A stretch of DNA of 64,000 nt, taken from contig NZ_JADCKA010000001.1 of NCBI RefSeq assembly GCF_014982745.1, forward strand, positions 237,360-301,359. The letters run 5' to 3'. The notes beneath the pieces were generated by a model. That model had not been told where the DNA came from and ran no database searches. It worked only from the letters and a program-made list of their open reading frames with translations. Below are positions 44,694 to 53,479 of this stretch, in pieces (position 1 is the stretch's first letter; each line of letters starts with the position of its first letter). The DNA comes from Gallibacter intestinalis. Its GTDB lineage: Bacteria; Bacillota; Clostridia; Peptostreptococcales; Anaerovoracaceae. The translations under genes were made by a program, and so were the position numbers.

Positions 44694-45761
44694 ATGGACA
44701 GGAAACTGAAACTGTTGATTCTTTTCGGTGGAGTATCCAACGAACATGAAGTGTCGCGCATGAGCACGGCATCCATTCTGGATGCCATCGATAAAGAAAA
44801 GTACGAGATAACCAAGGCAGGCATCACTAAAACCGGTGAGTGGTTTGTAACCTGCGCAAGTCCGAGTGATATTAAAAGCGGTGCATGGGAAACCGACAGA
44901 TCAAATGTGAGAGTCACGGTAAATCTGACGGGCACTTGTAAAGGACTTCGAACGGTTGATGGTGAGGACATACCTATTGACTGCGTATTTGCTGTTATGC
45001 ACGGCAGAAATGCCGAAGACGGAAGTATGCAGGGACTTTGGCAGATTGCTGGTATTCCGTGTGTAGGACCGGGGGTCATGGCATCGGCAGTGGGTATGGA
45101 CAAAGTCACGGCAAAGCTTGTAGCGGCTTCCACGGGAGTCACGCAGGCGGCGTACTATGCTACTGACAGATACAGATTTTCCAAGAACCCTTTGGGCGAA
45201 ATCGAAAATATAAAGAAAAAATTCAATGGAGAGTATCCGCTCTTTGTTAAACCGTCCAACAGCGGTTCTTCTGTGGGTGTAACTAAAGTAAACGATGAAA
45301 AAGAACTCTTTGAAGCTATAAAACTGGCGGCGGAGATAGATCATCGAATACTTGTGGAAGAAACCATAACAGGAAGGGAAATAGAAGTTGCTATACTTGG
45401 CAACAAAGATGCGAAGGCGAGCCGTATCGGAGAGATACTTTCAGCTAATGATCAGCTTTACGATTATGAGGCAAAATATCATAACAGCGCATCGAAAACA
45501 GTTATAGTAGATGATCTGCCTGAAGATGTGGAAAAAGAGATAAGACAGACAGCGGTAGACATTTTTAACGCTTTTGACTGCCGCGGACTTTCCAGAGTTG
45601 ATTTTTTCTACACCGATGAAGGTAAAATCGTATTTAATGAAATAAACACCCTGCCTGGCTTTACAAGTATAAGTATGTATCCTCAGCTGTGGCAGGACAT
45701 GGGCATCAGCTATAGTGAGCTGATAGATAAACTGATATATTTTGCAATGGAGGAATTTTAA
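44694..45761 (+). CDS. ddl: D-alanine-D-alanine ligase
   Basis: A 355-residue ATP-grasp ligase making the D-Ala-D-Ala terminus of peptidoglycan. It begins with the GGVSNEHEVSRMS signature. The P-loop-like SNSGSSVGVTKV, the omega-loop tyrosine in YDYEAKYHNSA (Tyr rather than the His of D-Ala-D-Lac ligases) and EINTLPGFTSISMYP are present. The ATG at 44694 follows AAAGGTGG; a GTG at 44685 lies within that SD. It is followed by thrS after one base. Confidence 0.94.
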   Translation: MDRKLKLLILFGGVSNEHEVSRMSTASILDAIDKEKYEITKAGITKTGEWFVTCASPSDIKSGAWETDRSNVRVTVNLTGTCKGLRTVDGEDIPIDCVFAVMHGRNAEDGSMQGLWQIAGIPCVGPGVMASAVGMDKVTAKLVAASTGVTQAAYYATDRYRFSKNPLGEIENIKKKFNGEYPLFVKPSNSGSSVGVTKVNDEKELFEAIKLAAEIDHRILVEETITGREIEVAILGNKDAKASRIGEILSANDQLYDYEAKYHNSASKTVIVDDLPEDVEKEIRQTAVDIFNAFDCRGLSRVDFFYTDEGKIVFNEINTLPGFTSISMYPQLWQDMGISYSELIDKLIYFAMEEF

Positions 45762-45762
45762 A

Positions 45763-47520
45763 ATGGCTAAAGAGAGAATTGATTTTGCTGATGAAAATGT
45801 TAGAGATAAATACAGACATACTACTTCACATATAATGGCTCAGGCTATTAAAAACATCTGGCCTGAAGCAAAGCTGGCAATAGGACCTGCCATTGAAAAC
45901 GGATTTTATTATGATATAGATCTGGAACACAAATTCACAGACGAGGATTTGAAAGCTATCGAAAAGGAAATGAAAAAAATCATTAAGGCTGGATACCCTC
46001 TGGAAAGATTTGAACTTCCAAGAGATGAAGCAATAAAATTCATGGAAGACAGAAACGAAGACTACAAGGTTGAGCTTATTAAAGACCTTCCTGAAGGTGA
46101 AGTTATTTCCTTCTATAAGCAGGGAGACTTTGTAGACCTGTGTGCAGGCCCTCATATGGAAAAGACAAGCGACATTAAGGCTGTTAAGCTGGAAAGCGTT
46201 GCTGGTGCTTACTGGAGAGGCGATAGCAACAACAAGATGCTTCAGAGAATTTATGGAACAAGTTTCCCTTCCCAGGAAGAACTTGATGAGCATCTTCACA
46301 GAATAGAGGAAGCAAAGAAGAGAGACCATAGAAAGATTGGTAAGGAAATGGATCTGTTCGACCTTATGGAACAGGGTCCTGGATTCCCATTCTTCCTGCC
46401 AAACGGTATGGTTCTAAGAAACGAACTGGAAAACTTCTGGAGACAGGAGCATAAAAAGAGAGGATATGTGGAAATCAAGACTCCGCTTATCTTAAATGAA
46501 GAACTGTGGCATACTTCAGGTCACTGGGATCATTACAAAGACAATATGTACTTTACAGAAATCGATGGTGAAGCTTATGCCATTAAACCGATGAACTGCC
46601 CAGGCGGTTGTCTTGTATATGCCAGAAAGCCACACAGCTACAGGGAATTCCCAATGCGTGTTGCAGAACTTGGACAGGTACACAGACATGAACTTTCCGG
46701 AGCGCTTCACGGACTGTTCAGAGTAAGAACATTCACTCAGGACGATGCTCATATCTTTATGCTTCCTGAACAGATTAAGGATGAAATCAAAGGCGTATTT
46801 GACTTTATCGATTACATGTACAGTGATGTATTCGGATTTAGCTATCATGTTGAGCTGTCCACAATGCCTGAAGACCATATCGGAACTCTTGAACTTTGGG
46901 AAAAGGCAACAAATGCTCTGAGAGAAGCCATGGAAGAAAAGGGTATTGAATATGTAATCAACGAAGGTGACGGAGCATTCTACGGTCCTAAGCTGGATTT
47001 CCATCTGGAAGACTCCATCGGCAGAACATGGCAGTGCGGAACAATCCAGCTCGACTACATGATGCCTGAAAGATTTAATCTTGAATACACTGGAGCAGAC
47101 GGAGAAAAGCACAGACCTATCATGATTCACAGAGTGCTCTTAGGCTCCATCGAAAGATTTATCGGTATCCTGACTGAAAACTATGCAGGTAAGTTCCCAG
47201 TATGGCTGGCCCCTGTTCAGGTTAAGCTTCTGACAGTAACAGAAAAAAATGCAGAATATGCTCATAAGCTGGCAGAAAGACTTGATGAAAAGGGCATCAG
47301 AGTTGTTGTTGACGATAGAAACGAAAGCATCGGCTACAAGCTCAGAGAAGCTAGAAACGAAAGAGTTACTTACATCGCAGTTATCGGTGACAAGGAAGAA
47401 GGATCTGATACTCTCAGCCTGAGACATAACATCAAGGGTGAAATAGGTGAAATGAGTATTGATGATTTCGAAGAAAGAATTCTTGATGAAATCGAATCTA
47501 AGGTAGCGTATACTGAATAA
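45763..47520 (+). CDS. thrS: threonyl-tRNA synthetase lacking the TGS domain
   Basis: A 585-residue class II synthetase charging tRNA-Thr. It begins directly with the N2/editing domain (YRHTTSHIMAQAIK, HxxxH, with GPHMEKTSD). The catalytic core follows (MNCPGGCLVY, RVAELGQVHRHE, RVRTFTQDDAHIF, IMIHRVLLGSIERF), then the anticodon-binding domain (about 475-585). The roughly 60-residue N-terminal TGS domain of typical ThrRS is missing. The GGAGG site 9 nt before ATG 45763 supports this short start. No T-box leader precedes it, since ddl ends one base upstream. Confidence 0.95.
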   Translation: MAKERIDFADENVRDKYRHTTSHIMAQAIKNIWPEAKLAIGPAIENGFYYDIDLEHKFTDEDLKAIEKEMKKIIKAGYPLERFELPRDEAIKFMEDRNEDYKVELIKDLPEGEVISFYKQGDFVDLCAGPHMEKTSDIKAVKLESVAGAYWRGDSNNKMLQRIYGTSFPSQEELDEHLHRIEEAKKRDHRKIGKEMDLFDLMEQGPGFPFFLPNGMVLRNELENFWRQEHKKRGYVEIKTPLILNEELWHTSGHWDHYKDNMYFTEIDGEAYAIKPMNCPGGCLVYARKPHSYREFPMRVAELGQVHRHELSGALHGLFRVRTFTQDDAHIFMLPEQIKDEIKGVFDFIDYMYSDVFGFSYHVELSTMPEDHIGTLELWEKATNALREAMEEKGIEYVINEGDGAFYGPKLDFHLEDSIGRTWQCGTIQLDYMMPERFNLEYTGADGEKHRPIMIHRVLLGSIERFIGILTENYAGKFPVWLAPVQVKLLTVTEKNAEYAHKLAERLDEKGIRVVVDDRNESIGYKLREARNERVTYIAVIGDKEEGSDTLSLRHNIKGEIGEMSIDDFEERILDEIESKVAYTE

Positions 47521-47541
47521 TCACCTAACAATTATAGACTT

Positions 47542-47569
47542 AAACCGGTCCGAAAGGGCCGGTTTTTTT
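47542..47569 (+). terminator. terminator after thrS
   Basis: A 10-bp stem with one G-U (AAACCGGTCC 47542-47551, GGGCCGGTTT 47556-47565), a GAAA tetraloop and T7. It closes the long run that starts at queH. Confidence 0.95.
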
Positions 47570-47591
47570 ATATGCTGTTCAGCAATTTTAC

Positions 47592-47620
47592 TTGACACAC
47601 CACGCTGTCTGTGCTATCTT
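47592..47620 (+). promoter_or_regulatory. promoter of ylxM-ffh
   Basis: TTGACA at 47592-47597, a 17-bp spacer and TATCTT at 47615-47620. The expected start is near 47627. Confidence 0.75.
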
Positions 47621-47626
47621 ATCAGA

Positions 47627-47650
47627 GTGACAAGTTTCAAAACTTGACAC
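47627..47650 (+). promoter_or_regulatory. inverted repeat at the ylxM-ffh start site
   Basis: The 11-bp arms GTGACAAGTTT (47627-47637) and AAACTTGACAC (47640-47650) match at 10 of 11 pairs around a 2-nt centre. The right arm also repeats the promoter decamer ACTTGACACA (47590-47599 and 47642-47651). It is a candidate operator. Confidence 0.5.
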
Positions 47651-47675
47651 ATATCATTAAAAAGTGGTAAAAACT

Positions 47676-48032
47676 ATGTTTGATGAAGTAACCAAGATAA
47701 ATCTTTTATATGATTTTTACGGTCAGCTGCTTTCATCAAGACAGGCTCAGGTGATGGATCTGTATTACGGAGAAAACCTTTCTCTTTCGGAGATAGCAGG
47801 AGAGCTTGGCATAAGCAGACAGGGCGTACATGATGCCCTTAAAAACGCCGAAAAGTCTCTGACCGGATATGAACAAAAGTTAGGTCTAGTAAAAAGATTT
47901 GAAGAAACAAAAAAGGCCGTCGATGATATAGACAGACTTATAGATGAAATCGTTGGAGCAGGTACTGCAGATGCAGCTATCAGAGAAAAGCTCCTTAGGG
48001 TAAAGGCCATAATAGACGGGCTTGAAGAATAG
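47676..48032 (+). CDS. ylxM: YlxM-family SRP-associated protein
   Basis: A 118-residue helix-turn-helix protein of the UPF0122/YlxM family, a stimulator of the signal recognition particle GTPases in Gram-positives. The sigma-like HTH is LSSRQAQVMDLYYGENLSLSEIAGELGISRQGVHDALKNAEKSL in scattered form: the key elements are QAQVMDLYY, SLSEIA and SRQGVHDAL (about 20-62). A coiled C-terminus follows. ATG 47676 has a weak AAAGTGG site; GTG 47664 is within that site. It is 15 bp upstream of ffh, its usual position. Confidence 0.92.
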   Translation: MFDEVTKINLLYDFYGQLLSSRQAQVMDLYYGENLSLSEIAGELGISRQGVHDALKNAEKSLTGYEQKLGLVKRFEETKKAVDDIDRLIDEIVGAGTADAAIREKLLRVKAIIDGLEE

Positions 48033-48047
48033 CCCACGGAGGTAATA

Positions 48048-49382
48048 ATGGCATTTGAAGGATTATCCGAAAAACTGCAAAATGTCTTTGCCGGACTTAA
48101 AGGCAAGGGTTCACTGACTGAAGCCGATATAGATACTGCCATGCGCGAAGTCAAGCTGGCACTCCTTGAAGCTGATGTAAACTTCAAGGTTGTTAAGGAG
48201 TTTGTGGCTTCCGTAAAGGAAAAGGCCATGGGCGCGGAGGTTATGTCATCTCTGACACCTTCTCAGCAGGTAATAAAAATCGTTAACAGCGAGCTTACCG
48301 AGCTTATGGGTGGTGTCAACAGTAAACTGACATATTCGCCGAGCGGCTTTACGGTGCTTATGATGGTCGGTCTTCAAGGTACAGGTAAAACTACAACTTC
48401 CGGTAAGCTTGCCGCATGGCTTAAGCAAAACGGTAAAAAGCCTATGCTTTGTGCTTGTGATATATACAGACCGGCGGCTATAGATCAGTTGGAAGTTGTG
48501 GGACAGAGTGTAAATACACCGGTATTTACAATGAGAGACTGCAAGGACCCGGTAAAAATTGCAAAGGCAGCACGAAAAGAAGCTGAGATTAAAGGCTACG
48601 ATGTGCTTATCGTCGATACGGCAGGTAGACTGCAGATTGATGAAGAGCTTATGGACGAACTGGCCGATATAAAGAAAGAGATTAAACCCCATGAAATACT
48701 TCTGGTGGTGGATGCTCTTACCGGTCAGGACGCCGTTAATGCAGCTGTAGGCTTTAACGAAAAACTCGGAATAGACGGTATCATCATGACTAAAATGGAT
48801 GGTGATTCCCGTGGCGGTGCTGCACTTTCCGCAAAGAAGGTAACAGGCAAGCCGGTTAAATTCATCGGTATGGGCGAAAAAATGGATGCCCTTGAACCTT
48901 TCCATCCGGAAAGAATGGCCAGCAGAATCCTCGGCATGGGAGATATACTTTCCCTTATTGAAACTGCCGAAGCTGCCTATGATGAAGAGCAGGCTAAAAA
49001 GCTTGAAAAGAAGTTAAAAAAGAATCAGTTTACTTTAGAAGACTTTTTGGAACAGATGGGTCAAATTAAAAAGATGGGCGGACTTGGTAAACTTATGGGC
49101 ATGATGCCAGGAATGGGCAACGCCGGTATCAAGGACGAGGACATCGAAAAGGGTGAAAAAGAATTCCGTCAGATGGAAGCCATCATCTGTTCAATGACAA
49201 AGGAAGAAAGAAACGATCCTAAGATATTAAACGCCAGTAGGCGTAAAAGAATAGCCGCAGGTTCCGGACAGCCCGTAAGCAAGATAAACAATCTTGTAAA
49301 GCGCTATGAGGAAGCCAGAAAGATGATGAAGCAATTCTCAAAGCCAGGGGCTAAACTTCCGAGAATGTTTAGAGGCATGTAA
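48048..49382 (+). CDS. ffh: signal recognition particle protein Ffh
   Basis: A 444-residue SRP54 homologue targeting nascent membrane proteins. The N domain is helical. The G domain has G1 GLQGTGKTTTSGKLA (about 108-122), DIYRPAAIDQL, DTAGRLQID and TKMDGDSRGGAALS. The C-terminal M domain (about 300-444) is Met-rich (KLMGMMPGMG) and binds SRP RNA and signal peptides. No SRP RNA gene was found in the window. Confidence 0.97.
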   Translation: MAFEGLSEKLQNVFAGLKGKGSLTEADIDTAMREVKLALLEADVNFKVVKEFVASVKEKAMGAEVMSSLTPSQQVIKIVNSELTELMGGVNSKLTYSPSGFTVLMMVGLQGTGKTTTSGKLAAWLKQNGKKPMLCACDIYRPAAIDQLEVVGQSVNTPVFTMRDCKDPVKIAKAARKEAEIKGYDVLIVDTAGRLQIDEELMDELADIKKEIKPHEILLVVDALTGQDAVNAAVGFNEKLGIDGIIMTKMDGDSRGGAALSAKKVTGKPVKFIGMGEKMDALEPFHPERMASRILGMGDILSLIETAEAAYDEEQAKKLEKKLKKNQFTLEDFLEQMGQIKKMGGLGKLMGMMPGMGNAGIKDEDIEKGEKEFRQMEAIICSMTKEERNDPKILNASRRKRIAAGSGQPVSKINNLVKRYEEARKMMKQFSKPGAKLPRMFRGM

Positions 49383-49451
49383 GTTAATAATTCAATAAGG
49401 TTTACAATTTTAGTTTATAATTAAATGATATATTAGAGGAGGAAATTTCAA

Positions 49452-49694
49452 ATGGTAAAGATTAGACTTAAGAGAATGGGAGCTAACAAAAAGCCTTTTT
49501 ATAGAGTGGTAGTAGCTGACTCAAGATCTCCAAGAGATGGAAGATTTATCGAGGAAGTTGGATATTACAATCCTCTGACTGAACCACCTGTAATCAAGAT
49601 TGATGAAGAAAAGGCAAACAAGTGGTTGGCAAACGGTGCACAGCCTACAGATACCGTAAAAGCTCTTTTCAAAAAGGCCGGCATTATAAAATAA
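49452..49694 (+). CDS. rpsP: 30S ribosomal protein S16
   Basis: An 80-residue ribosomal protein beginning [20 protein letters not shown], with the conserved [14 protein letters not shown] segment. A strong GAGGAGG site precedes it. It begins the rpsP-khpA-rimM-trmD cluster; rplS, which normally ends it, is missing after trmD. Confidence 0.98.
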   Translation: MVKIRLKRMGANKKPFYRVVVADSRSPRDGRFIEEVGYYNPLTEPPVIKIDEEKANKWLANGAQPTDTVKALFKKAGIIK

Positions 49695-49715
49695 CTAAAG
49701 AAAGCGGTGAGACTA

Positions 49716-49946
49716 ATGGTAGAACTGGTTGAAGTGATCGCAAAAGCGCTCGTCGACGATCCGGATGCCGTTGAGGTGACCAGAAAAGACGAGAGACAGG
49801 CCACTGTTGTTAGGCTCAAAGTTGCGCCGGATGATATGGGAAAAGTAATAGGCAAGCACGGCAGAATTGCCAAGGCTCTGCGTACCGTAGTAAAGGCTGC
49901 GGCTTCAAAGACCAACGAAAAGATAGTGGTTCAGATAGTTCAATGA
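49716..49946 (+). CDS. khpA: KH-domain RNA-binding protein KhpA
   Basis: A 76-residue single KH-domain protein. The GXXG loop is in GKVIGKHGRIAKALRTVV (about 46-63). KhpA with KhpB influences cell elongation and small-RNA binding in other Firmicutes. ATG 49716 has a GGTGAG site; the in-frame GTG at 49707 overlaps it. Confidence 0.94.
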   Translation: MVELVEVIAKALVDDPDAVEVTRKDERQATVVRLKVAPDDMGKVIGKHGRIAKALRTVVKAAASKTNEKIVVQIVQ

Positions 49947-49951
49947 TTTTA

Positions 49952-49981
49952 AGGAGCACATATATTTTTATATGTGCTCTT
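49952..49981 (+). promoter_or_regulatory. intercistronic hairpin between khpA and rimM
   Basis: The stem 49952-49964 pairs with 49969-49981 (GAGCACATATA core, 13 pairs with one G-U) around a TTTT loop. No T tract follows, so processing or partial attenuation is more likely than termination. An AAGGAG motif is buried in its base. Confidence 0.65.
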
Positions 49982-50003
49982 GGCATATAGGTAAAAGAAG
50001 TAT

Positions 50004-50513
50004 ATGGATAAGATTGTTATAGGAAAAATCGTAAATGTGGTGGGCCTTAAAGGCGAAGTAAAGGTTTATAGTTACGCTGAGGAGCCGGACAGATTTGAAC
50101 GACTTGAAAAAATCTTTCTTGGAACCGAGGAAAAAAACACTGAATATGCAGTTACAAAGGTTAGATACAAAGGGGATATGGTGATTCTTACTTTGGATGG
50201 CGTAACCGACAGAAATGCTGCAGAAGCCCTTAAAGGATTAATGGTTCTTATGGATGAAGCAGATTTGGAAGAGCTTCCGGAGGGTGTGTATTATATCAAG
50301 GACCTTATCGGTATGAAGGTGGTTTCGGACAGTGGAGTCGAACTGGGAACCTTAAAGGATATAAATACCAATACGGCTCAGAGGGTGTATGAAGTTGCAA
50401 GACCGGGAAAACCGGATATTCTCATTCCCGGAGTGGATGAGTTCATACTTGATACTGATATGGACAATAGAGTTATAACGGTAAAGGTGATAGAGGGACT
50501 TTATGAAGATTGA
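50004..50513 (+). CDS. rimM: 16S rRNA processing protein RimM
   Basis: A 169-residue 30S assembly factor that binds S19. The N-terminal RimM barrel shows KIVNVVGLKGEVKVYSYAE. The C-terminal PRC-barrel (about 93-169) has YYIKDLIGMKVVSDSGVELG and VPGVDEFI-like residues. The ribosome-binding site is weak (AGAAG). It overlaps trmD by 11 bp, the usual coupling. Confidence 0.95.
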   Translation: MDKIVIGKIVNVVGLKGEVKVYSYAEEPDRFERLEKIFLGTEEKNTEYAVTKVRYKGDMVILTLDGVTDRNAAEALKGLMVLMDEADLEELPEGVYYIKDLIGMKVVSDSGVELGTLKDINTNTAQRVYEVARPGKPDILIPGVDEFILDTDMDNRVITVKVIEGLYED

Positions 50514-51234
50514 TATACTCACTTTATTTCCTGAGATGTTTTCTGCTTTAAAGGTAAGTATGCTAGGAAAAGCGGAAGAAAAGGGAATTCTGGATATAAA
50601 TACTGTGGATATAAGGGACTATACACTGGACAAACATAATAGAGCTGATGACTATCCCTTTGGAGGCGGCGTGGGGATGCTTATGATGGCAGAACCTATA
50701 TTCAGATGTCTGGAATCTGTAGAAGCAGAAAAAAAGAAAATCGTATATATGTCACCTAAGGGAAAAATCCTAAATCAGGAAACAGCAGAGCGACTTTCTA
50801 AGGAAGAAGAGCTTGTGATATTATGCGGTCATTATGAAGGAATAGATCAGAGAGTACTTGATGCTTGGGATATAGAAGAAATATCGATTGGCGATTATAT
50901 ACTTACAGGCGGGGAGCCTGCGGCAATCGTTTTGGTGGACGCTGTATCAAGATTGGTACCCGGAGTCCTTGGAGATGAAGAATCCGTCAGAGATGAGTCG
51001 ATTTATTCCGGCCTTTTGGAACATCCTCAGTATACTAAACCTAGGGACTTCCGCGGAATGGCTGTACCGGAGGTGCTTCTTTCCGGACATCATTTAAACA
51101 TACATCTGTGGCAGTATGAGCAGGCTCTTAAACTGACTAAGGAAAGGCGCCCTGATCTCTTTGAGAAATATTGCAATTCACAACATTCTCTGACCAAAGC
51201 GGAAAAAAATCTATTGGAAAAGTATAGGACTTAG
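50503..51234 (+). CDS. trmD: tRNA (guanine(37)-N1)-methyltransferase
   Basis: A 243-residue SPOUT methyltransferase that prevents frameshifting. It begins MKIDILTLFPEMFSAL. The trefoil-knot SAM site is in LCGHYEGIDQRV and SIGDYILTGGEPAA, with the catalytic Asp in RDESIYSGLLEHPQYTKP. The C-terminal helical domain completes the dimer. rplS is not downstream; instead a membrane protein of the division block follows. Confidence 0.97.
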   Translation: MKIDILTLFPEMFSALKVSMLGKAEEKGILDINTVDIRDYTLDKHNRADDYPFGGGVGMLMMAEPIFRCLESVEAEKKKIVYMSPKGKILNQETAERLSKEEELVILCGHYEGIDQRVLDAWDIEEISIGDYILTGGEPAAIVLVDAVSRLVPGVLGDEESVRDESIYSGLLEHPQYTKPRDFRGMAVPEVLLSGHHLNIHLWQYEQALKLTKERRPDLFEKYCNSQHSLTKAEKNLLEKYRT

Positions 51235-51261
51235 TGTAAAATAAAACTGGAGAATTATTTT

Positions 51262-52284
51262 ATGCCTAAAATAAAACGCAAGCAAATAGTCATTCTCATA
51301 TTGGCAATCCTCATACTATATGTAGTGACAGAGGCGATACCGGGATTTGTCTCAAAAGCGACTCCTACAACCACTATAGAGTATGGAAATCTTCTTGTGG
51401 AAGACGATGTTACATGTTATGCCCTGCGAGATGAAACCGTATATGCAGCTCCTTCGGCAGGAAGTGTAAAATACAACATTGATGAAGGGACACAGATTAA
51501 AGTCGGCAAAGAGGTTTTGACTTTTCAGAGCAGTAAATCGGATACGGATCCTGAAAAGGAGATAAAGTTTCAGGATATAGCAGACCGGCTCGGTGATAAA
51601 GCTGTTTCTGAAAATATAACAAAAGCCAATAGAAAGGGTGTTTTTTCAACTTATATAGATGGCTATGAAAGTTATTTTACAGCAGAAAACTTTGATAAAA
51701 TAACCGAAGCCAAGGCAATGGAAAGAAAAGGCAAAATTGAAGATGTCAAGTCAAGCGATGTCGACAAAGGACAGCCTCTTTATAAAATCGCTGATCAGAG
51801 TCAGTGGCATATGATATGCTGGATAGATGGCGAGGATATCAGCAGATACCAGGTAGGCGCCGATGTAACCGTAAGATTTGATGATGAAAGAGCAGACGAT
51901 GTGGTTTTCACCGTTGAAAAAATCAGTGAGGAAGGCGAAAAATGGAAGCTGCTCCTTTCCAGTAACAGATATTATAAGGATTTTGCCAAGTTCCGCGATT
52001 TAGATGTGAAGCTTATAACCACCGATATAGATGGGATTATTATAGACAATAAATATCTGACTACAAAGGATGGTAAAACCGGAGTATATGTGGTTCAGAC
52101 AACCGGTGATCCTAAGTTTGTGCAGATAAAGGCTTTGGGCACAGACGGTGAAAAGACCGTGGTTTCCGAAAATACTTTCTATGATGAGGAAGGGCAGATG
52201 GTGGAAACCGTCAAGGTTTATGATGAAATCCTTAAAAACCCTGAAGCCGATGACAGTAAAGACAGCGATAGTAAAAGTAAATAA
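51262..52284 (+). CDS. membrane-anchored HlyD-like adaptor protein, unknown function
   Basis: A 340-residue protein with a basic N-terminus, one transmembrane segment (about 8-27) and a large outside domain. The beginning of that domain (TVYAAPSAGSVKYNIDEGTQIKVG) resembles the biotinyl-lipoyl half motif of HlyD/periplasmic adaptor proteins. A middle helical part and a beta-barrel-like ICWIDGEDISRYQVGADVTV follow. The tail is Asp/Ser/Lys rich. It sits directly upstream of yggS-sepF-divIVA, a place where Clostridia often keep such a gene, which hints at an envelope/division role (inference). No transporter partner is adjacent. Confidence 0.7.
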   Translation: MPKIKRKQIVILILAILILYVVTEAIPGFVSKATPTTTIEYGNLLVEDDVTCYALRDETVYAAPSAGSVKYNIDEGTQIKVGKEVLTFQSSKSDTDPEKEIKFQDIADRLGDKAVSENITKANRKGVFSTYIDGYESYFTAENFDKITEAKAMERKGKIEDVKSSDVDKGQPLYKIADQSQWHMICWIDGEDISRYQVGADVTVRFDDERADDVVFTVEKISEEGEKWKLLLSSNRYYKDFAKFRDLDVKLITTDIDGIIIDNKYLTTKDGKTGVYVVQTTGDPKFVQIKALGTDGEKTVVSENTFYDEEGQMVETVKVYDEILKNPEADDSKDSDSKSK

Positions 52285-52306
52285 TTATCAAAGAAGGTGA
52301 AATTCT

Positions 52307-52969
52307 TTGGAAAATATCAGAGATAATCTGGCAAAAGTACAAAAAAATCTCAAGGACGGAGTTCTTTTGGTAGCGGTGACTAAAACCCATACAGCTATGG
52401 AGATAAACGAAGCAATCGATGCTGGTGTTACCGATATAGGAGAGAACAAGGTTCAGGAAATTTTAGACAAATATGATAAGGTAAAGCCTGTAAGATGGCA
52501 TATGATAGGTCATCTTCAGACCAATAAGGTCAAATATATTATAGACAAGGTAAGCCTTATACATTCGGTGGATTCTATGAAACTTGCTCAGGAAATCCAA
52601 AAGCAAGCTCAGCGTCACGGTATCACCATGGACATACTAATTCAGGTGAATGCCGCAGGAGAAGAATCAAAGTTTGGAATTGAGCCTGGCAGTGTTAAAG
52701 AATTGATTATGGAAATTCTTGATAACTGCCCGAATGTAAATGTAAAGGGACTGATGTTCGTGGCTCCTTTTGCAGAAGATCCAGAAGAAGTAAGAGGATA
52801 TTTTGCTCAGGTTGCAGCCATGTATAATGAATACAGTAAAATAAGCCACCCGAGATTGGATTTCAGATATCTTTCCATGGGAATGTCCCATGATTATCTG
52901 ACAGCCATGGAAGAAGGGGCAAACCTGGTGCGAGTTGGCAGTGCCATATTCGGCAGCAGAGTATATTAA
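52307..52969 (+). CDS. YggS-family pyridoxal-phosphate-binding protein
   Basis: A 220-residue PLP homeostasis protein (YggS/YlmE/PROSC). The PLP-lysine is in LLVAVTKTH (about 20-28). Other motifs are DIGENKVQEI, WHMIGHLQTNK, and phosphate-binding LSMGMSHDY and VRVGSAIFG. The start is TTG at 52307, 8-9 nt after AAGGTGA. It is upstream of sepF, as in B. subtilis ylmE-sepF. Confidence 0.94.
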   Translation: MENIRDNLAKVQKNLKDGVLLVAVTKTHTAMEINEAIDAGVTDIGENKVQEILDKYDKVKPVRWHMIGHLQTNKVKYIIDKVSLIHSVDSMKLAQEIQKQAQRHGITMDILIQVNAAGEESKFGIEPGSVKELIMEILDNCPNVNVKGLMFVAPFAEDPEEVRGYFAQVAAMYNEYSKISHPRLDFRYLSMGMSHDYLTAMEEGANLVRVGSAIFGSRVY

Positions 52970-52987
52970 ATTTTCAGGAGGAAAAAC

Positions 52988-53476
52988 ATGAGTGTATTTG
53001 GTAAGTTTAAAGATCTGGTAGGCATTGGTGACGACTATTATGATGATGAGATAACCGAAGAGGAAATCGAAGAAGCGGAAAGAAGAATAGAACGTCAGCA
53101 GCAGGAAAGACAGCATGAGCGTCCTAAGTTTTCCAGAAGAGAAAGCAATGTTGTGCCTATGGGAGGTATATCCAGCGAAATGATGAAGCTTGTAGTAATT
53201 GAACCGTCATCCTTTGAAGAGTCTCCAAAACTGGTTGATTCTCTTAAGGAAAGAAAGCCTGTTATAATCAATCTGGAAAAAATTGATTCTGAAACAGCTA
53301 GAAAAATATTTGACTTTTTAAGCGGAGCAACATACGCTCTTAATGGTAATGTTCAGAAGGTGGCAAATAATATTTTTGTATTTGCACCGGACAATGTGGA
53401 TATAACTTCTAACGAAGCAAACAATAGCGACAGCGATTTTGAATTTGCTACAATGGATACAGATAATTGGAGGTAA
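52988..53476 (+). CDS. sepF: cell division protein SepF
   Basis: A 162-residue membrane-anchoring partner of FtsZ. The N-terminal amphipathic helix (MSVFGKFKDLVGIG) is followed by an acidic and Gln/Arg-rich linker. The C-terminal SepF fold (about 70-145) contains RKPVIINLEKI, IFDFLSGATYALNG and NIFVFAPDNV. AGGAGG precedes the ATG. It is 3 bp upstream of divIVA. Confidence 0.95.
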   Translation: MSVFGKFKDLVGIGDDYYDDEITEEEIEEAERRIERQQQERQHERPKFSRRESNVVPMGGISSEMMKLVVIEPSSFEESPKLVDSLKERKPVIINLEKIDSETARKIFDFLSGATYALNGNVQKVANNIFVFAPDNVDITSNEANNSDSDFEFATMDTDNWR

Positions 53477-53479
53477 ATT

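Noticed and set aside
45700..45763. T-box leader for thrS (and for asnA at 33944-33963)
   Set aside because: The intergenic spaces are 1 and 18 bp, with no room for a T-box.
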